Below are positions 24,877-33,199 of a stretch of DNA of 50,000 nucleotides, piece after piece. Source of the DNA: JANLTP01 sp031363055. GTDB taxonomy: Bacteria; Pseudomonadota; Gammaproteobacteria; Burkholderiales; Burkholderiaceae_E. The first letter of the stretch is position 1. Each line of letters starts with the position of its first letter. Location: assembly GCA_031363055.1 (NCBI GenBank), contig JANLTP010000027.1:1-50000 (forward strand). Direction: 5' to 3'. Both the position numbers and the translations under genes were made by a program. Below the pieces are notes generated by a model that was not told where the DNA came from, ran no database searches, and saw only the letters and a list, made by a program, of their open reading frames with translations.

Positions 24877-25929
24877 GTGATCGACGTCGCCGCGACATCA
24901 ACCTCGAATCGCACTCGCCGCTGGTTGCCTTGGGTCGGCGGTCTGCTCGGGCTCGCTGCGCTGACTTGGGCGCTGCGCCGATTCGATGTCGAGCGCTTCG
25001 GCGCTATCGTGGCTAGCGCCGACCTTCGACTCGTCGCACTGGTGCCGCTCTCGATTCTCGCCGAGCAACTCGTGCGCGCATGGAAGTGGCGGCAATTGCT
25101 GCACCCGCTGCGATCGGTCGGTCTCGTCTACCTGTTCGGGACCATCATGGCCGGTTACCTGCTCGCCATTCTGGTGCCGTTCGGCTTCGGCACGGTCGCC
25201 CGTTCGTGGCTGGTGGCGCGCCGCGAGGACCTGAAGCTCGTGAGTGTGCTTGCGACGGTCGCGCTCGACCGGCTCACCGATGGCATCGTCTTCGCTTGTA
25301 TGGTTCCGGCGGTGCTGTTCATGGTCGTGATCGAGGACCCGACCGGCGGCATCCGCGCCGGCCTCGTCTCGGGAGGCGTCGGTAGCTTCTTTCTGTTCGC
25401 GACCGTGTTGCTTGCACTGCTCGCGTATCGCCGGGGCATGCTGACCGCCGATGGCCGGATCGCCCGGCTCCTCGATCATCTGCCGAAGCGTTTTTCACCC
25501 GCCGTTCGCCGACTGACTGGTGCATTCGCAGAAGGCATCGTGTGGCCGCACGAGGCTTGGCGTGGCGTCGGCATCGTGTTCGCGAGCGTGGCGATCAAAC
25601 TGGTCGCAGCGACCCACCTGCTGTGGGCGGGGCTGTCGATCGGCGTGCAACTCGCGACATCGCAGTACCTGTTCATGATCGTCTTTCTCGGCTTTCTGAT
25701 TATCCTGGGCCACTTCATCCGCTTCATCGGCAGCTTCATCATCGGCGGAGTGTTTGCGCTCGGACTGTTCGGCGTCAGCGCCGAGCAGGCGTTGGTCATG
25801 GTGCTGATAGTCGAGACATCGAGCCTGATCAGCGTTGCTGCGGTCGGCGCGATTTCGTTGTGGGCCCAAGGTGTCGTACTCGCCGATGTGCGAGGCGAAA
25901 CGGGACAAGCGCGTGCAAGCGACAGTTGA
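24877..25929 (+). CDS. YbhN/AglD-type membrane protein (LPG synthase transmembrane family)
   Basis: From GTG 24877 the product has about 350 residues and some eight membrane segments. It fits the lysylphosphatidylglycerol synthase transmembrane region family, with L..EQLVRAWKWRQLL, LAILVPFGFGTVARSWLVAR and ATVALDRLTDGIVF, the typical order of motifs. These proteins are linked to flippase or lipid-associated functions without a firm reaction. No start codon is well supported. The GGCT-like gene begins 18 bases downstream. Confidence 0.78.
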   Translation: MIDVAATSTSNRTRRWLPWVGGLLGLAALTWALRRFDVERFGAIVASADLRLVALVPLSILAEQLVRAWKWRQLLHPLRSVGLVYLFGTIMAGYLLAILVPFGFGTVARSWLVARREDLKLVSVLATVALDRLTDGIVFACMVPAVLFMVVIEDPTGGIRAGLVSGGVGSFFLFATVLLALLAYRRGMLTADGRIARLLDHLPKRFSPAVRRLTGAFAEGIVWPHEAWRGVGIVFASVAIKLVAATHLLWAGLSIGVQLATSQYLFMIVFLGFLIILGHFIRFIGSFIIGGVFALGLFGVSAEQALVMVLIVETSSLISVAAVGAISLWAQGVVLADVRGETGQARASDS

Positions 25930-25947
25930 ACCATACAGCGGGTTCCG

Positions 25948-26523
25948 ATGAATGCACTGACGTTTTCGACGCCACGTTGGCTGAGTCGACGCATAGCCCG
26001 CTCTTGGCTGATGTCGCGTTTCCACTACCGGCTGCATGGGCAGACGTTGACCGGGCGGCCTGCAGACGAGGTCTGGTACTTCGCCTACGGCGCCAATATT
26101 CACGACAGCGCGTTTCAGGACCGGCGCGGCATGCGGCCGCTCGAATGGCGACCCGGCCGAGTGCGCGGCTATCGGCTACGATTCAACTTGGAAGGTCGAC
26201 CGAAGGGGAAGGCGGCGCCGGCCAACATCTGCCCTGACATGGGCGCCGAAGTATGGGGTGTTCTCTACCGAATCACCCGCGCCGGTCTGGTCCAGCTCGA
26301 TGCCACTGAAGGCGTCCCAGGACGTCGCTATCGGCACGTCTGGCTCGACGCAGAGGACATCGGCGGGCATCCGCTGAGGGTCGTGGGCTACATTGCCGAC
26401 GGACTGGCTCTCGATGGAAATCCTTCGCTGCGTTACCTGACGCTTCTGCGCGACGGCGCGCGTGCGCATAACCTGCCCGAACAATGGTTGCATTTCCTCG
26501 ATGGGGTGAAACATGCGCAATGA
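25948..26523 (+). CDS. Gamma-glutamylcyclotransferase-like (GGCT/AIG2 fold) protein
   Basis: This 191-residue protein has the family start W-Y-F-A-Y-G-A-N-I, with the substrate loop YGAN, and the catalytic acid in LDATEGVPGRRYRH. The family releases 5-oxoproline from gamma-glutamyl compounds, or edits related conjugates. An extra N-terminal region of about 45 residues precedes the domain. It is probably co-transcribed with the YbhN-like gene. Confidence 0.82.
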   Translation: MNALTFSTPRWLSRRIARSWLMSRFHYRLHGQTLTGRPADEVWYFAYGANIHDSAFQDRRGMRPLEWRPGRVRGYRLRFNLEGRPKGKAAPANICPDMGAEVWGVLYRITRAGLVQLDATEGVPGRRYRHVWLDAEDIGGHPLRVVGYIADGLALDGNPSLRYLTLLRDGARAHNLPEQWLHFLDGVKHAQ

Positions 26524-26671
26524 TGTTGGCCCGGCGCAGCGTACAGGTTGAACTGCCTAAGGTAATCCAGCCAAGCCAGGAATCACCACGTAGTAGGCAT
26601 TCAGCAGATTTGATTATCTGGCCGTGACTGTCATTTCTATGCGAAAACGCGTTTCCAGTTCACTGCGGCAC

Positions 26672-26701
26672 TTGAAACCGCTTGCGTCTGTACCATAGTA
26701 C
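26672..26701 (+). promoter_or_regulatory. Possible promoter of the merR-like gene
   Basis: TTGAAA at 26672-26677 is followed after 18 bases by TAGTAC (26696-26701). A small dyad, GTAC-CATA-GTAC, overlaps the -10 side. MerR regulators often control their own gene, but the dyad is not centred in the spacer, so autoregulation is only suggested. Confidence 0.35.
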
Positions 26702-26723
26702 TGAAAGACAATGTCGATTGCGC

Positions 26724-27425
26724 ATGATGACTACTTCTAACCAAGCATCTAAAAGAGCAATGACCATCGGCTTGTTGGCCGAACGTGCTGGCGTGGGTGT
26801 TGAGACGATACGGTTCTATGAACGAAAAGGGCTCGTTGACCAGCCCAAGCGTCCGCTGGGCGGGGTCCGCGTCTACCCCGAAGCCACCGTTGAGCGACTC
26901 GAATTTGTCCATCACGCTCAGGAGATGGGGTTCACCTTGCGCGAGATCGGCGAATTGGTGAATCTGCAAGCCGATCCGTCGACCGACTGCGGCGAATTGA
27001 AAAGCCGCGCCGCAGAAAAGCTCGCTGAAATCGAAGCCAAACTGGTTCGGCTAGCCGCGATACGAAAGACGCTTCGCCAATTGGTCGACGTCTGTCCGGG
27101 CGAAGGCGACCTCGAGCAATGTTCGATCGTAGCCGCGCTCGCGGCGCCGTCGGACCAATACGCGATTCCATCCTATACCGCCACCAAGAACGCCACCAAG
27201 AACGCACCCATGAAATCCACTCAACTCCAGATTGACGGCATGCACTGTCAAGGCTGTGCCAAGATCGTTGAAATGCTGCTCACTGCGGTCCCCGGCGTGA
27301 AAAGTGCAAGCGCCTCCTATGCCGATCACGGCGCCAAGGCATTTTACGATCCGACCACCGTCGAGCCTGCTGCACTGGTCGCAGCCGTCGAACGCGCCGG
27401 CTACCAAGCCACGATTCAGGCCTGA
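26724..27425 (+). CDS. MerR-family metal sensor fused to a C-terminal HMA domain
   Basis: This protein of about 233 residues has a winged helix-turn-helix (IGLLAERAGVGVETIRFYER), a dimer helix, and Cys89, Cys124 and Cys133. Their spacing (35 and 9) equals that of the three Cys of Tn501 MerR (82, 117, 126) and of PbrR-type sensors, pointing to Hg(II), Pb(II) or a similar soft metal. After a linker with a 12-bp tandem repeat comes an HMA domain with Met173-His-Cys175-x-x-Cys178. ATG 26760, with GAG just upstream, is an alternative start. The gene leads a metal operon. Confidence 0.9.
   Translation: MMTTSNQASKRAMTIGLLAERAGVGVETIRFYERKGLVDQPKRPLGGVRVYPEATVERLEFVHHAQEMGFTLREIGELVNLQADPSTDCGELKSRAAEKLAEIEAKLVRLAAIRKTLRQLVDVCPGEGDLEQCSIVAALAAPSDQYAIPSYTATKNATKNAPMKSTQLQIDGMHCQGCAKIVEMLLTAVPGVKSASASYADHGAKAFYDPTTVEPAALVAAVERAGYQATIQA
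27180..27203. repeat. 12-bp tandem duplication in the MerR-HMA linker
   Basis: Two identical 12-bp units (GCCACCAAGAAC) encode A-T-K-N-A-T-K-N in the linker between sensor and HMA domain; in frame. Confidence 0.8.
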
Positions 27426-27430
27426 CTCTC

Positions 27431-28102
27431 GTGTTCGGTGGTGAGGTGGCGCAGGTCCTACTCTGGCCAATCGGCTTCGGCCTCTTCGCCTTCATTGAGC
27501 CTTGCGCGATCGGCGCGACGCTATTGTTCATCAAAACACTGGAAGGCCACACGACCCGGCAGAAGTTGACTCAGGTGTTTACGTTCACACTGGCGCGGAC
27601 GATTTTCATGGGCGTGCTGGGAGTCGTCGCCGCACTGGTCGGTGGCTGGTTTCTCGGTTTGCAGAAAGTCGTCTGGGTGCTGGTGGGCCTGCTTTACGCC
27701 GGTATTGGTGTGCTCTACCTAACCAGCCGAATCGGATGGTTGATGCGCTCGATCGGCCCGTCGCTCGCGGCAGTGCAAACCACGCAAGGGTCGGCCGCCC
27801 TGGGCGCGCTATTCGGATTCAATATTCCGGCCTGTGCGGGACCGCTGCTGCTCGCACTTCTGGCGACGAGCGCTGCCCAGGGCGCGACCGAGGCCAACGC
27901 GGCGCGGGGATTTGTCACGCTGGCACTGTTTGGCTTTGCGTTGTCGTTGCCGCTGGTCGCCGCCGTGCTGTTCGCTCCCATGAGGAAGTTTCTCGACTGG
28001 TTGGCCGCTTTGAGCCGCCGCCTGCCATTCTGGACCGGGCTCGTCTTTATCGTGCTGGGGGTCTGGTCCATTTGGTTTGGCGTTTATGTGAGTGTCTCGT
28101 GA
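27431..28102 (+). CDS. CcdA/DsbD-like membrane protein
   Basis: This protein of about 223 residues has six membrane segments. Paired Cys occur in segment 1 (FIEPCAIGATLLF) and segment 4 (GFNIPACAGPLLLALL), the layout of CcdA and the DsbD core, which pass reducing equivalents across the membrane. The start is probably GTG 27431, five bases after the merR-like stop; GTG 27446 is possible. Its place between a metal sensor and an efflux ATPase suggests thiol supply for metal handling rather than cytochrome c maturation, which is inference. Confidence 0.78.
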   Translation: MFGGEVAQVLLWPIGFGLFAFIEPCAIGATLLFIKTLEGHTTRQKLTQVFTFTLARTIFMGVLGVVAALVGGWFLGLQKVVWVLVGLLYAGIGVLYLTSRIGWLMRSIGPSLAAVQTTQGSAALGALFGFNIPACAGPLLLALLATSAAQGATEANAARGFVTLALFGFALSLPLVAAVLFAPMRKFLDWLAALSRRLPFWTGLVFIVLGVWSIWFGVYVSVS

Positions 28103-28118
28103 GTTTGAAAAAAAGGCC

Positions 28119-28150
28119 TTGACCCCGTAGCGTAGTACGCCGACTACGAT
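28119..28150 (+). promoter_or_regulatory. MerR-type promoter/operator before the P-type ATPase
   Basis: TTGACC (28119-28124) and TACGAT (28145-28150) are 20 bases apart, the stretched spacing used by MerR-activated promoters. An inverted repeat, CGTAG (28126-28130) and CTACG (28144-28148), spans that spacer. The ATPase start codon is 40 bases downstream. The MerR-HMA protein is the obvious regulator. Confidence 0.75.
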
Positions 28151-28190
28151 GAGACTCGGTTCCCGGCAACGGCTGACTTTGGAGTACATC

Positions 28191-30635
28191 ATGACAACCT
28201 TGACAGATACCGTAGCTCCCCTGTGGAGCCATGAACCCGCGAGCCGTCCGCATCTCGCCCGGATTCGCGCCCGCATCGCGGGCATGCATTGCTCGCTTTG
28301 TACCGGCACCATTGAGAAAGCCCTGGGCCGCCATACCGGCGTGGAGAAGGTCTCGGTGAGCCTCACTCACGAACAGGCCTTGGTCGAATACAACCCGAAA
28401 CAGGTCTCGCCCCAGGATCTGTTGAAGACCCTGACTCAAATGGGATACGTGATCTCCGATCCCAGAAAACTGGAACCGTTCGAGGCGCAAGAACGCCTGC
28501 TCGTTCAGGAAGCCAACCGCTTCCTGGTCGCCACCGTTTTTAGCTTAGGCTCGCTGACCCTGATTTCGCGGCCGGACGACCTCTGGTATGCGATTCTGCA
28601 GTCCTTTGTGGGCATGAGCCTGCTCGCTTTCGTGTTTCTGGTGCTCCGCGGCGGCGGCCTTGGCCGGGCAATCGTCGGCACATCGACTGCGGCGGCCGGA
28701 ACCCTGGCGCTCTTCTGGGTCAAGCAGGCGGGATACCTCGTGGGTGGCGAAGGCTGGCTTTCGGCGGGGCTGGCCGTCGTCGTGGTCTTTGTTCTGTCCC
28801 GACATATCCTCTACATGGCCTGGCAGGCGATTCGCCGTCGAATCATCAATCAACATGTCCTGCTGGTCGCGGGCGCCTTCGCCGGACTTATTGGCGGCAC
28901 TTATGGTTTGGTCACCGGCAAGCCGGAATTTCCCACCGCCCCGTTCTTTTGCGTCGCGGTGATGGTCTGCAATTACCACATATTCTCGGAGTGGCTGTCG
29001 CTCATCGTGAAAACGCGAAGCTCGCAGGCGGTGCGAAGGCTATTGGCATTGCAGCCGGATACCGCACGTGCGATGAGGAACGGCCAAGAGCAGGAGTTGG
29101 CAATCAAGGACATTGTGGTCGGCGACTTGGTGCGGGTACGCCCCGGCGAGCGTCTTCCCGTCGACGGTGTGGTGGTCGAGGGACACTCGTCGGTGGACCA
29201 GTCGCTGGTCACAGGCGAACCTGCGCCAGTCGAAAAGAAGTCTGGAGACAAAGTGATTGGCGGCTCGATGAATGGCTTGGGGACCTTGCTGGTGCGCGTC
29301 AGCGCCGTAGGAGAGGAGAGTTTTTTGAGTCGCGTGGCGCGCGAAGTCGAAGATGCGCGGGCCTTGAAGCCGGGTATGCTGCACTTGGTCGATCGCGTCC
29401 TCACCGTTTATGCCCCCACCGTATTGATTCTCTCGTTCCTCGCGATGGTCGGCTGGGTCGTCGCTCCTTACCTGATAAGCGGCGTACCCGATTGGGATCG
29501 CGCGGTGTTCGCGGGTCTCACCGTGCTGGTGATGGGCTATCCGTGTGCGTTGGGCGTGTCGGCACCGTTGTCGATCGTGCGTGGCGCCGGCGAAGCGGCC
29601 GAACGCGGCATCCTGATGCGCACCGGTGAGGCGTTCCAGGGCTTTCGCCTGGCCACGCACGTCGTCTTCGACAAGACCGGCACGCTGACACTCGGCAAAC
29701 TTGCCTTGCACGAGATAGAGACACTTGCTGGCAGCGAAGGCGATCTGCTGGCCGTGGCGCTGGCCGCCGAAGCCAGTTCCGAACACCCATTGGCACGGGC
29801 CGTCATGACGGCGGCCCTCGATCGTGGCATCGCACCGGCCGCACTCGACCATTTCGAGGCGGTTCCGGGCCGCGGTGTGCGCGCGACCTTGTCGGGGGAC
29901 AGCGTCCTGGTCGGTAATCTGCGGTTGCTCGAGGAAAACAATATCGACGTGGGCTTCGCTCGCGCTCGCGTCGGGACCCTGGAAACATTGGGACGAACGG
30001 TTGTCCTGGTCTCCCGTGGCCAGCAGCTACTGGGGCTGTTGGCGTTCGGCGACACGCTTCGCCCGGAAGCCGCGCACACGGTGGCAGCACTCCATAAGTT
30101 AGGTATCAAGACCATGGTCATCAGTGGCGACAATGCCGCCGCCACGCGCCGCGTAGCAGCGCAGGCCGGTATCGCCGATGTCCACGCCGAATTGCTACCT
30201 CAGGACAAGGCCGCGCTCATCCGCAAGCTGCAGCAAACCGGCAACGTCGCAATGGTCGGCGATGGCATCAACGATGCGCCGGCACTCATGCAGGCCAATG
30301 TAGGCATCGCCATGGGCGGGGGAACTGACATCGCCATTGATGCGGCCGACATCATCATCCTCAGCAATCGGCTCGATTCGGTGCTGGACGCGCGCGAGAT
30401 CAGTCGTTGGAGCTATCGCAAGATGGTGCAGAACGTAAGCCTGGCCGTCGCGTTCAACGGGATCGGCGTGCCGGTAGCCGCGACCGGGATGATTTTTCCG
30501 ATCTGGGCGATGGCAGCTATGGCGGTGAGCGTTACGGCCATTTTCATGAACTCATTGCGCGGAAAGCCGGCGCTGTTTTTTGATGCCATCCTGAGTGTGG
30601 GTCATGTGCGAACCCCTCCCCAGGCGAAAAGCTGA
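28191..30635 (+). CDS. Heavy-metal P1B-type ATPase with YPC motif
   Basis: This 814-residue efflux-type ATPase from ATG 28191 (GGAG six bases upstream) has an N-terminal HMA domain with Cys34 and Cys37 (GMHCSLC), then membrane segments and the actuator TGEPAPVEKKSGD. The intramembrane metal site reads Tyr450-Pro-Cys452 (GYPCALG), where Cu pumps have CPC. The phospho-acceptor is Asp494 in DKTGTLT, SSEHPLA is the nucleotide-binding HP motif, and the hinge is GDGINDAPAL. YPC breaks the usual class assignment, so the metal is uncertain. It is controlled by a MerR-type promoter in the preceding gap. Confidence 0.93.
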   Translation: MTTLTDTVAPLWSHEPASRPHLARIRARIAGMHCSLCTGTIEKALGRHTGVEKVSVSLTHEQALVEYNPKQVSPQDLLKTLTQMGYVISDPRKLEPFEAQERLLVQEANRFLVATVFSLGSLTLISRPDDLWYAILQSFVGMSLLAFVFLVLRGGGLGRAIVGTSTAAAGTLALFWVKQAGYLVGGEGWLSAGLAVVVVFVLSRHILYMAWQAIRRRIINQHVLLVAGAFAGLIGGTYGLVTGKPEFPTAPFFCVAVMVCNYHIFSEWLSLIVKTRSSQAVRRLLALQPDTARAMRNGQEQELAIKDIVVGDLVRVRPGERLPVDGVVVEGHSSVDQSLVTGEPAPVEKKSGDKVIGGSMNGLGTLLVRVSAVGEESFLSRVAREVEDARALKPGMLHLVDRVLTVYAPTVLILSFLAMVGWVVAPYLISGVPDWDRAVFAGLTVLVMGYPCALGVSAPLSIVRGAGEAAERGILMRTGEAFQGFRLATHVVFDKTGTLTLGKLALHEIETLAGSEGDLLAVALAAEASSEHPLARAVMTAALDRGIAPAALDHFEAVPGRGVRATLSGDSVLVGNLRLLEENNIDVGFARARVGTLETLGRTVVLVSRGQQLLGLLAFGDTLRPEAAHTVAALHKLGIKTMVISGDNAAATRRVAAQAGIADVHAELLPQDKAALIRKLQQTGNVAMVGDGINDAPALMQANVGIAMGGGTDIAIDAADIIILSNRLDSVLDAREISRWSYRKMVQNVSLAVAFNGIGVPVAATGMIFPIWAMAAMAVSVTAIFMNSLRGKPALFFDAILSVGHVRTPPQAKS

Positions 30636-30823
30636 TGTGGCCTGCGAGGCTTCATTTTCCTCGATATAACGATCGAAGCGGTTAATTGCGTCCGGCGCCG
30701 GATATTTCCGTTGGCGCCGCACGGGCCACGTCGCCCGATGTTCCGTACAGGAGAGCCATGTAGCAAGTTCGCCTTGGCAAACTACTTTGGCGGGTACCAA
30801 CTCACTCTGCTAGTCCGTTGGGA

Positions 30824-31035
30824 GACCCCCCGGCTATGCTGGGGAGGCATTAGAAGTTTGACGTATAAATAGGTGTCCATCGCAGAAACTACCAATCGTG
30901 AGCCGCCAAGCAAACGAAAGGGGAAACTGGATGGACAAGGTCGAGAGCCTAAATCACATGAAATGGGATTGCAAGTATCACGTAGTGTTTATTCCGAAGT
31001 ACAGGCGCAAGGTGCTGTATGGGGAGTTGCTAGGC
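30824..31035 (+). mobile_element. IS200-like left end and truncated Y1 transposase
   Basis: A C-rich/G-rich hairpin with loop GGCTATGC at 30824-30847 precedes an ATG at 30931, as in the left ends of IS200 elements. The frame starts like an IS200 TnpA (WDCKYHVVFIPKYRRKVLYG) but loses family sequence after about 35 residues. The HUH and Tyr catalytic motifs are absent, so the element is dead. Confidence 0.8.
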
Positions 31036-31251
31036 CTGCAGCTCAGCGTTCGAGGCACCTGGCCGACGCCTGATCGGCACGTCCAGCGCCTCGCCAAACT
31101 CGACACGCCAGCGCTGCATCGACCACTCCGACTGACCGCTCGATTCGCAGCACACCTCGATCGATTGGCCGCTCGCCACCCGCGCCGCTACTGCCTCCCG
31201 GTCCTGCAGTAGGCCAACCTGTTTCGTCTCTTCGATTCCATCACCTCGCAT
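31036..31251 (-). mobile_element. Fragment of an IS66-type accessory protein gene
   Basis: On the minus strand about 70 residues resemble the small helix-turn-helix protein of IS66 elements (REAVAARVASGQSIEVCC, then a W-S-x-Q-R-W-R end). It abuts the truncated IS200 gene and has no transposase beside it. The assignment is by pattern and moderate. Confidence 0.5.
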
Positions 31252-31263
31252 TCATTGCCAAGG

Positions 31264-31402
31264 CATACAGAATCCTCCGCTCCGATTCGATATTCAATGT
31301 GGGTTTGCCGGACGTTTACGAACATCGCCAGATCAGCAAAGACGATCTGTGCGCGCTGTATGCGCGTCGCTGGGATGCGTACGCTAGATGTGGATGTTGA
31401 GA
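31264..31402 (+). mobile_element. Fragment of an IS4-type transposase
   Basis: About 45 residues read like the region around the catalytic Glu of IS4-family transposases (ISKDDLCALYARRWD), without the rest of the enzyme. The frame has no start and ends in a TGA. It is a relic. Confidence 0.6.
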
Positions 31403-31450
31403 CGAGGCTTTGGCGCTGATACATTAGTATCAACGAACTGGAGCGCGTTC

Positions 31451-31699
31451 ATGAGTATAACGGTCAGTCAGATCAGCAAATGGGGTAACGGCTTGGCGCT
31501 TCGTCTCACAATGCCAATGGCGAAGTTAGCAGGCGTCACAGATGGCACGCGGGTTCGCGTAATCGTCAAGCCGGGTCGGATTGTCATTGAGTCGCAGACC
31601 GAGCCGACGCTTGAACAGATGCTGGCTGCCTTCGACCCTAAGAAGCACCGTGCAGAGTTTATGGCTGACGGGTCGGTCGGGTTGGAGGCGTTCGCGTAA
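31451..31699 (+). CDS. MazE/AbrB-type antitoxin, orphan
   Basis: This 82-residue protein from ATG 31451 has an N-terminal swapped-hairpin DNA-binding domain (ISKWGNGLALRLTMPMAK, then GTRVRVIVKPGRIVIE) and an acidic C-terminal tail with LEQMLAAFDPKKHRAE, the usual toxin-binding region. No toxin gene follows: an ATG overlapping its stop (TAATG) opens a frame that ends after eight codons. The antitoxin is intact and alone, just after IS debris. Confidence 0.82.
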   Translation: MSITVSQISKWGNGLALRLTMPMAKLAGVTDGTRVRVIVKPGRIVIESQTEPTLEQMLAAFDPKKHRAEFMADGSVGLEAFA

Positions 31700-32098
31700 T
31701 GGCCATCCGAAGGTCGCCGCTGTAGTTGCCTGAACGCCGAAATCAACTTCGTCCAGTTCAGCCCGCGCCTTTGCAAAGAATTGCCTTATGACGACCCGAT
31801 GTTGGCGTTATCCATAAGGAGTTTATGGATCTGTGACAAATGACCCTGCAGGATCGGAAGCGGGTCGATTTCAACCGAGGGCAGCCGCTGAGGCGAGCAT
31901 TCAACGGCCGGGTTTAAAGCGGTCGGCGGACGCAAGATTAGGTCCAGAAAATAAGGTTAAATTAGCAAATGCGAATGATTCCTATTAATATTGGTACCGA
32001 TACTCATTCCCATTGACCCATTGACCGTTTCGGCGTCGTGAGAAAGTGGTCCGCAAGGTCAAAGTTTTCCTAATCGCACTTTCCTGGAGTTGCTCAAA
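31700..32098. other. Intergenic region upstream of the iron-binding protein
   Basis: The first 250 bases hold no recognisable gene; an eight-codon frame overlapping the mazE stop may be the residue of a lost toxin. The last 130 bases are A/T-rich and contain the presumed iron-regulated promoter. Confidence 0.5.
31993..32011 (+). promoter_or_regulatory. Candidate Fur box upstream of the iron-binding protein
   Basis: The 19 bases GGTACCGATACTCATTCCC match the classical 19-bp Fur consensus at 13 positions by my count. A second, poorer ATT-rich match lies at about 31968-31986. They sit roughly 90-130 bases before the gene for an Fe(III)-binding protein. Confidence 0.5.
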
Positions 32099-33184
32099 AT
32101 GCTGTCCTTTTTGCAGTCTCAATCGCTTCGATCAATCTGGCGTCGTCCGCTGCCCAAGGCGGTGTTCGCGGGTGGCCTTTTCATGCTTGCCGCCTCGACA
32201 GCGCTGTCGCAGGACAAAGTCCTGAATCTGTACTCGGCCCGCCACTACCAGACCGATGAGGCGCTCTACGAAAACTTCACCAAGGCCACTGGCATCAAGA
32301 TCAATCGCCTTGAGGCGGGTGACGAGCCTTTGCTTGAACGCCTGCGTGCAGAAGGCGCGAACAGTCCGGCCGATGTATTGTTGATGGTTGACGCGGCGCG
32401 GCTGTGGCGTGCCCAGACTGACGGACTGTTTCAACCGGTCAAGTCGAGCATTCTGGAGAGCCGAATACCGGTGCAACTGCGTGGTGCTGACGGCGGCAAG
32501 GGCTCGGAGTGGTTTGGGTTCTCGACCCGCGCACGGGTCATCATCTATAACAACATGTTGATCAGGCGCGAGCAGGTGCTCAACTATGAAGACTTGGCCA
32601 AGCCGGAACTCAAGGGCAAGGTCTGCACGCGTTCCGGCGCACACCCCTACATGTTGTCGCTGATCGGTGCTATGTCCGAGCATCTGGGCGAGGCCCAGGC
32701 CGAACAATGGGCGAAGGGCGTTGTGTCGAATTTCGCCTATTCACCGAAGGGCGGGGACACCGATCAGATCAAGGCGGTCGCGGACGGCTCCGCGTGCGCG
32801 GTTACGGTCAGCAATACCTATTACGCCGCTCGCATCTTGCGTTCAACTAAACCCGAGGACCGTGACGTAGCGGCGAAAATCGGTATTGTCATGCCGAATC
32901 AGGCGAGCTGGGGCACGCATCTGAATGTCTCTGGTGGTGGGGTGCTCAAGAACGCTCGAAATGTTGATGCCGCAGTCAAGTTTCTCGAGTATTTGGCCAG
33001 CGATCAGGCGCAGGCTTACTTTGCGGACGGCAACAATGAATGGCCGGTGGTCAAGTCGGCAGGTCGTGAAAATTCTGCGCTTAAATCGATGGGTGAGTTC
33101 AAGGCCGATCCGTTACCGATCGCGCAAGTGGGCAAGGCACAGATCAATGCCGCCCGAATCATTGATCGGGCGGGTTGGCGCTAA
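32099..33184 (+). CDS. Fe(III) ABC-transporter substrate-binding protein (FutA/FbpA-like)
   Basis: This protein of about 361 residues has an N-terminal signal sequence (AVFAGGLFMLAASTALSQ) followed by the family opening LNLYSARHYQTDEALYENF. The paired tyrosines of the iron site are in SNTYYAARIL, and further family segments are STRARVIIYN and ASWGTHLNVSGGGVLK. ATG 32099 is preferred, with GGAG upstream. It binds ferric iron in the periplasm. No permease or ATPase gene lies beside it, so partners must be elsewhere. Confidence 0.9.
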   Translation: MLSFLQSQSLRSIWRRPLPKAVFAGGLFMLAASTALSQDKVLNLYSARHYQTDEALYENFTKATGIKINRLEAGDEPLLERLRAEGANSPADVLLMVDAARLWRAQTDGLFQPVKSSILESRIPVQLRGADGGKGSEWFGFSTRARVIIYNNMLIRREQVLNYEDLAKPELKGKVCTRSGAHPYMLSLIGAMSEHLGEAQAEQWAKGVVSNFAYSPKGGDTDQIKAVADGSACAVTVSNTYYAARILRSTKPEDRDVAAKIGIVMPNQASWGTHLNVSGGGVLKNARNVDAAVKFLEYLASDQAQAYFADGNNEWPVVKSAGRENSALKSMGEFKADPLPIAQVGKAQINAARIIDRAGWR

Positions 33185-33199
33185 AGCAATCGAAAGCGC

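Noticed and set aside
27431..28102. Mercury transporter MerT as identity of the membrane protein after the MerR-HMA gene
   Set aside because: Length, six membrane segments and the paired-Cys layout fit CcdA/DsbD, not the three-segment MerT.
28949..29629. A 226-residue plus-strand frame inside the P-type ATPase gene
   Set aside because: It is Arg/Gly-rich out-of-frame translation of a clear ATPase gene.
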